Assembly (NCBI GenBank): GCA_024641635.1
Contig: JAHECS010000016.1
Span: 2,392 to 57,046 of the forward strand
Direction of reading: 5' to 3'
Source of the DNA: Actinomycetes bacterium
GTDB taxonomy: Bacteria > Actinomycetota > Actinomycetes > S36-B12
Length of the DNA stretch: 54,655 bases
Translations under genes and position numbers: made by a program
In this document: piece by piece, positions 53,932-54,655 of the stretch
Position numbering within the stretch: the stretch's first letter is position 1
Layout: the number at the start of each line of letters is the position of its first letter
Notes under the pieces: generated by a model
What the model was told of the DNA's origin: nothing
Database searches by the model: none
The model's input: only the letters and a program-made list of their open reading frames with translations

Positions 53932-54617
53932 CCATGCAGGCAGTCATCCTGGCAGCGGGCATGGGCACCCGTCTCGGGCGGCCGTGGCCCAAGCCGCTCA
54001 CGCCGCTCGCCGACGGACGCACGATCATGCAGCAGCAGATGGACAACCTGCTCGGCGTCTTCCCCGGGGTGCGGATCACGACCGTCATCGGCTTCAAGCT
54101 CGAGCTCATCCTCGAGGCCTTCCCGGACGTCGCCTACGTGTACAACGAGAGCTACGACCAGACCAACACGAATCGCAGCCTGCTGAAGGCCCTTCGCCTC
54201 TCGGCCGACGGCGGCGTGCTGTGGATGAACGGCGACGTCGTCTTCGACCCGCGGGTCCTCGAGCGGGTGAAGGACCTCATCGCGGCCGAGCAGTCGTTCA
54301 TCTGCGTGAACACCGCAGTAGTCGGTGAGGAGGAGGTCAAGTACACCGTCGACGCCGACGGCCACGTGCAGTACCTCTCCAAGAAGGTGGTCGACGCCCT
54401 CGGTGAGTCGGTGGGGATCAACTACGTCGGCGCCGGCGACAAGGCTCGGCTGATCGAGCGGCTCGCCGAGTGCGACGACGCGGACTACTTCGAGCGGGGC
54501 ATCGAGCTGATGATCCAGAGGGACGGCGTGCCCGTCGTGCCGTTCGACATCCGCGACCTGTTCGCCGTCGAGGTGGACTTCGAGGAAGACCTCAGCCGCG
54601 CCAACCAGCACCTCTAG
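53928..54617 (+). CDS. sugar/alcohol-phosphate nucleotidyltransferase (cytidylyltransferase-like)
   Basis: A 229-residue protein that should activate a phosphorylated sugar, alcohol or inositol to an NDP (likely CDP) derivative. The N-terminal loop MQAVILAAGMGTRLG with the following PKPLTPLADG is intact, and LWMNGDVVF contains the metal-binding Asp. A second metal-binding Asp is expected in AVEVDFEEDLSRA. The length fits LicC-type or inositol-1-phosphate cytidylyltransferases. The ATG overlaps the stop of the TagF-like gene; ATG 53934 is an alternative. It may make the CDP donor used by the TagF-like enzyme or the CDP-alcohol phosphotransferases across the promoter region (inference). Confidence 0.88.
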   Translation: MTMQAVILAAGMGTRLGRPWPKPLTPLADGRTIMQQQMDNLLGVFPGVRITTVIGFKLELILEAFPDVAYVYNESYDQTNTNRSLLKALRLSADGGVLWMNGDVVFDPRVLERVKDLIAAEQSFICVNTAVVGEEEVKYTVDADGHVQYLSKKVVDALGESVGINYVGAGDKARLIERLAECDDADYFERGIELMIQRDGVPVVPFDIRDLFAVEVDFEEDLSRANQHL

Positions 54618-54655
54618 CCCAGCGGATCCATTGAGTTCCGACTCGTTGAGTGCGG

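Overview
The window is visibly high in G+C. It carries a complete set of actinobacterial markers: WhiB, MtrAB-LpqB, the coenzyme F420 genes fbiA/fbiB, DUF3499 and an LCP ligase. Much of the gene order matches Mycobacterium tuberculosis Rv3232c-Rv3267 (ppk2, WS/DGAT, Rv3235, secA1, comF, lpqB, mtrB, mtrA, sahH, manA, pmmA, Rv3258c, whiB2, fbiA, fbiB, GDP-mannose pyrophosphorylase, LCP). No mycolate genes are visible. The TIGR03089 protein, the orphan CpaB/CpaE-like pair and the secA neighbourhood suggest a Nocardioidaceae-like member of the Propionibacteriales. That placement is an inference. No tRNA, rRNA, CRISPR array, transposase or integrase was found, and no gap between genes exceeds 300 bases.

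Layout. (1) 1-9742: the start of an NAD-glutamate dehydrogenase (cut by the window edge), a DUF2505 protein, a patatin lipase overlapped with a WS/DGAT acyltransferase, a CpaE-like ATPase overlapped with a CpaB-like SAF protein, a small HTH protein and an unknown protein. (2) 9817-14324: a PPK2 kinase behind a P-type ATPase, then an Rv3235-like protein. (3) 14329-19046: a long palindrome and 13-bp tandem repeats, secA, a GNAT-LuxR fusion and comF. (4) 18988-25751: lpqB, mtrB, mtrA and a CPBP protease in one operon, a small membrane protein, then ahcY. (5) 25905-35312: a cation exporter, manA, a Trm112-like protein, manB, DUF3499, DUF5719 and a large membrane glycosyltransferase. (6) 35381-46025: whiB, a secreted alpha/beta hydrolase, fbiA-fbiB, a DNA glycosylase, GDP-mannose pyrophosphorylase, TIGR03089, a SpoIID-like protein and an LCP ligase. 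(7) 46032-54617: a small protein, then a cell-surface polymer locus.

How the genes work together. manB and GDP-mannose pyrophosphorylase lead to GDP-mannose, and manA feeds them. The glycosyltransferases, the LCP ligase, SpoIID and SecA act on the envelope, with MtrAB-LpqB as its sensor-regulator system. fbiA and fbiB complete coenzyme F420. The last region holds an ABC exporter pair, a sulfotransferase, two CDP-alcohol phosphotransferases, a family 2 glycosyltransferase, a TagB/TagF-like polymer transferase and a nucleotidyltransferase. Together these look like a teichoic-acid-like, phosphodiester-linked and possibly sulfated polymer pathway.

The most unusual observations are these. The ABC ATP-binding subunit of that exporter has lost every catalytic motif. 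The P-type ATPase coupled to PPK2 lacks all the standard ion-binding residues. There is a GNAT-LuxR fusion near secA where an hpf gene would be expected. Very long palindromes fill convergent gaps. Many genes appear to be transcribed without a leader, with a -10 box 6-7 nt before the start codon.
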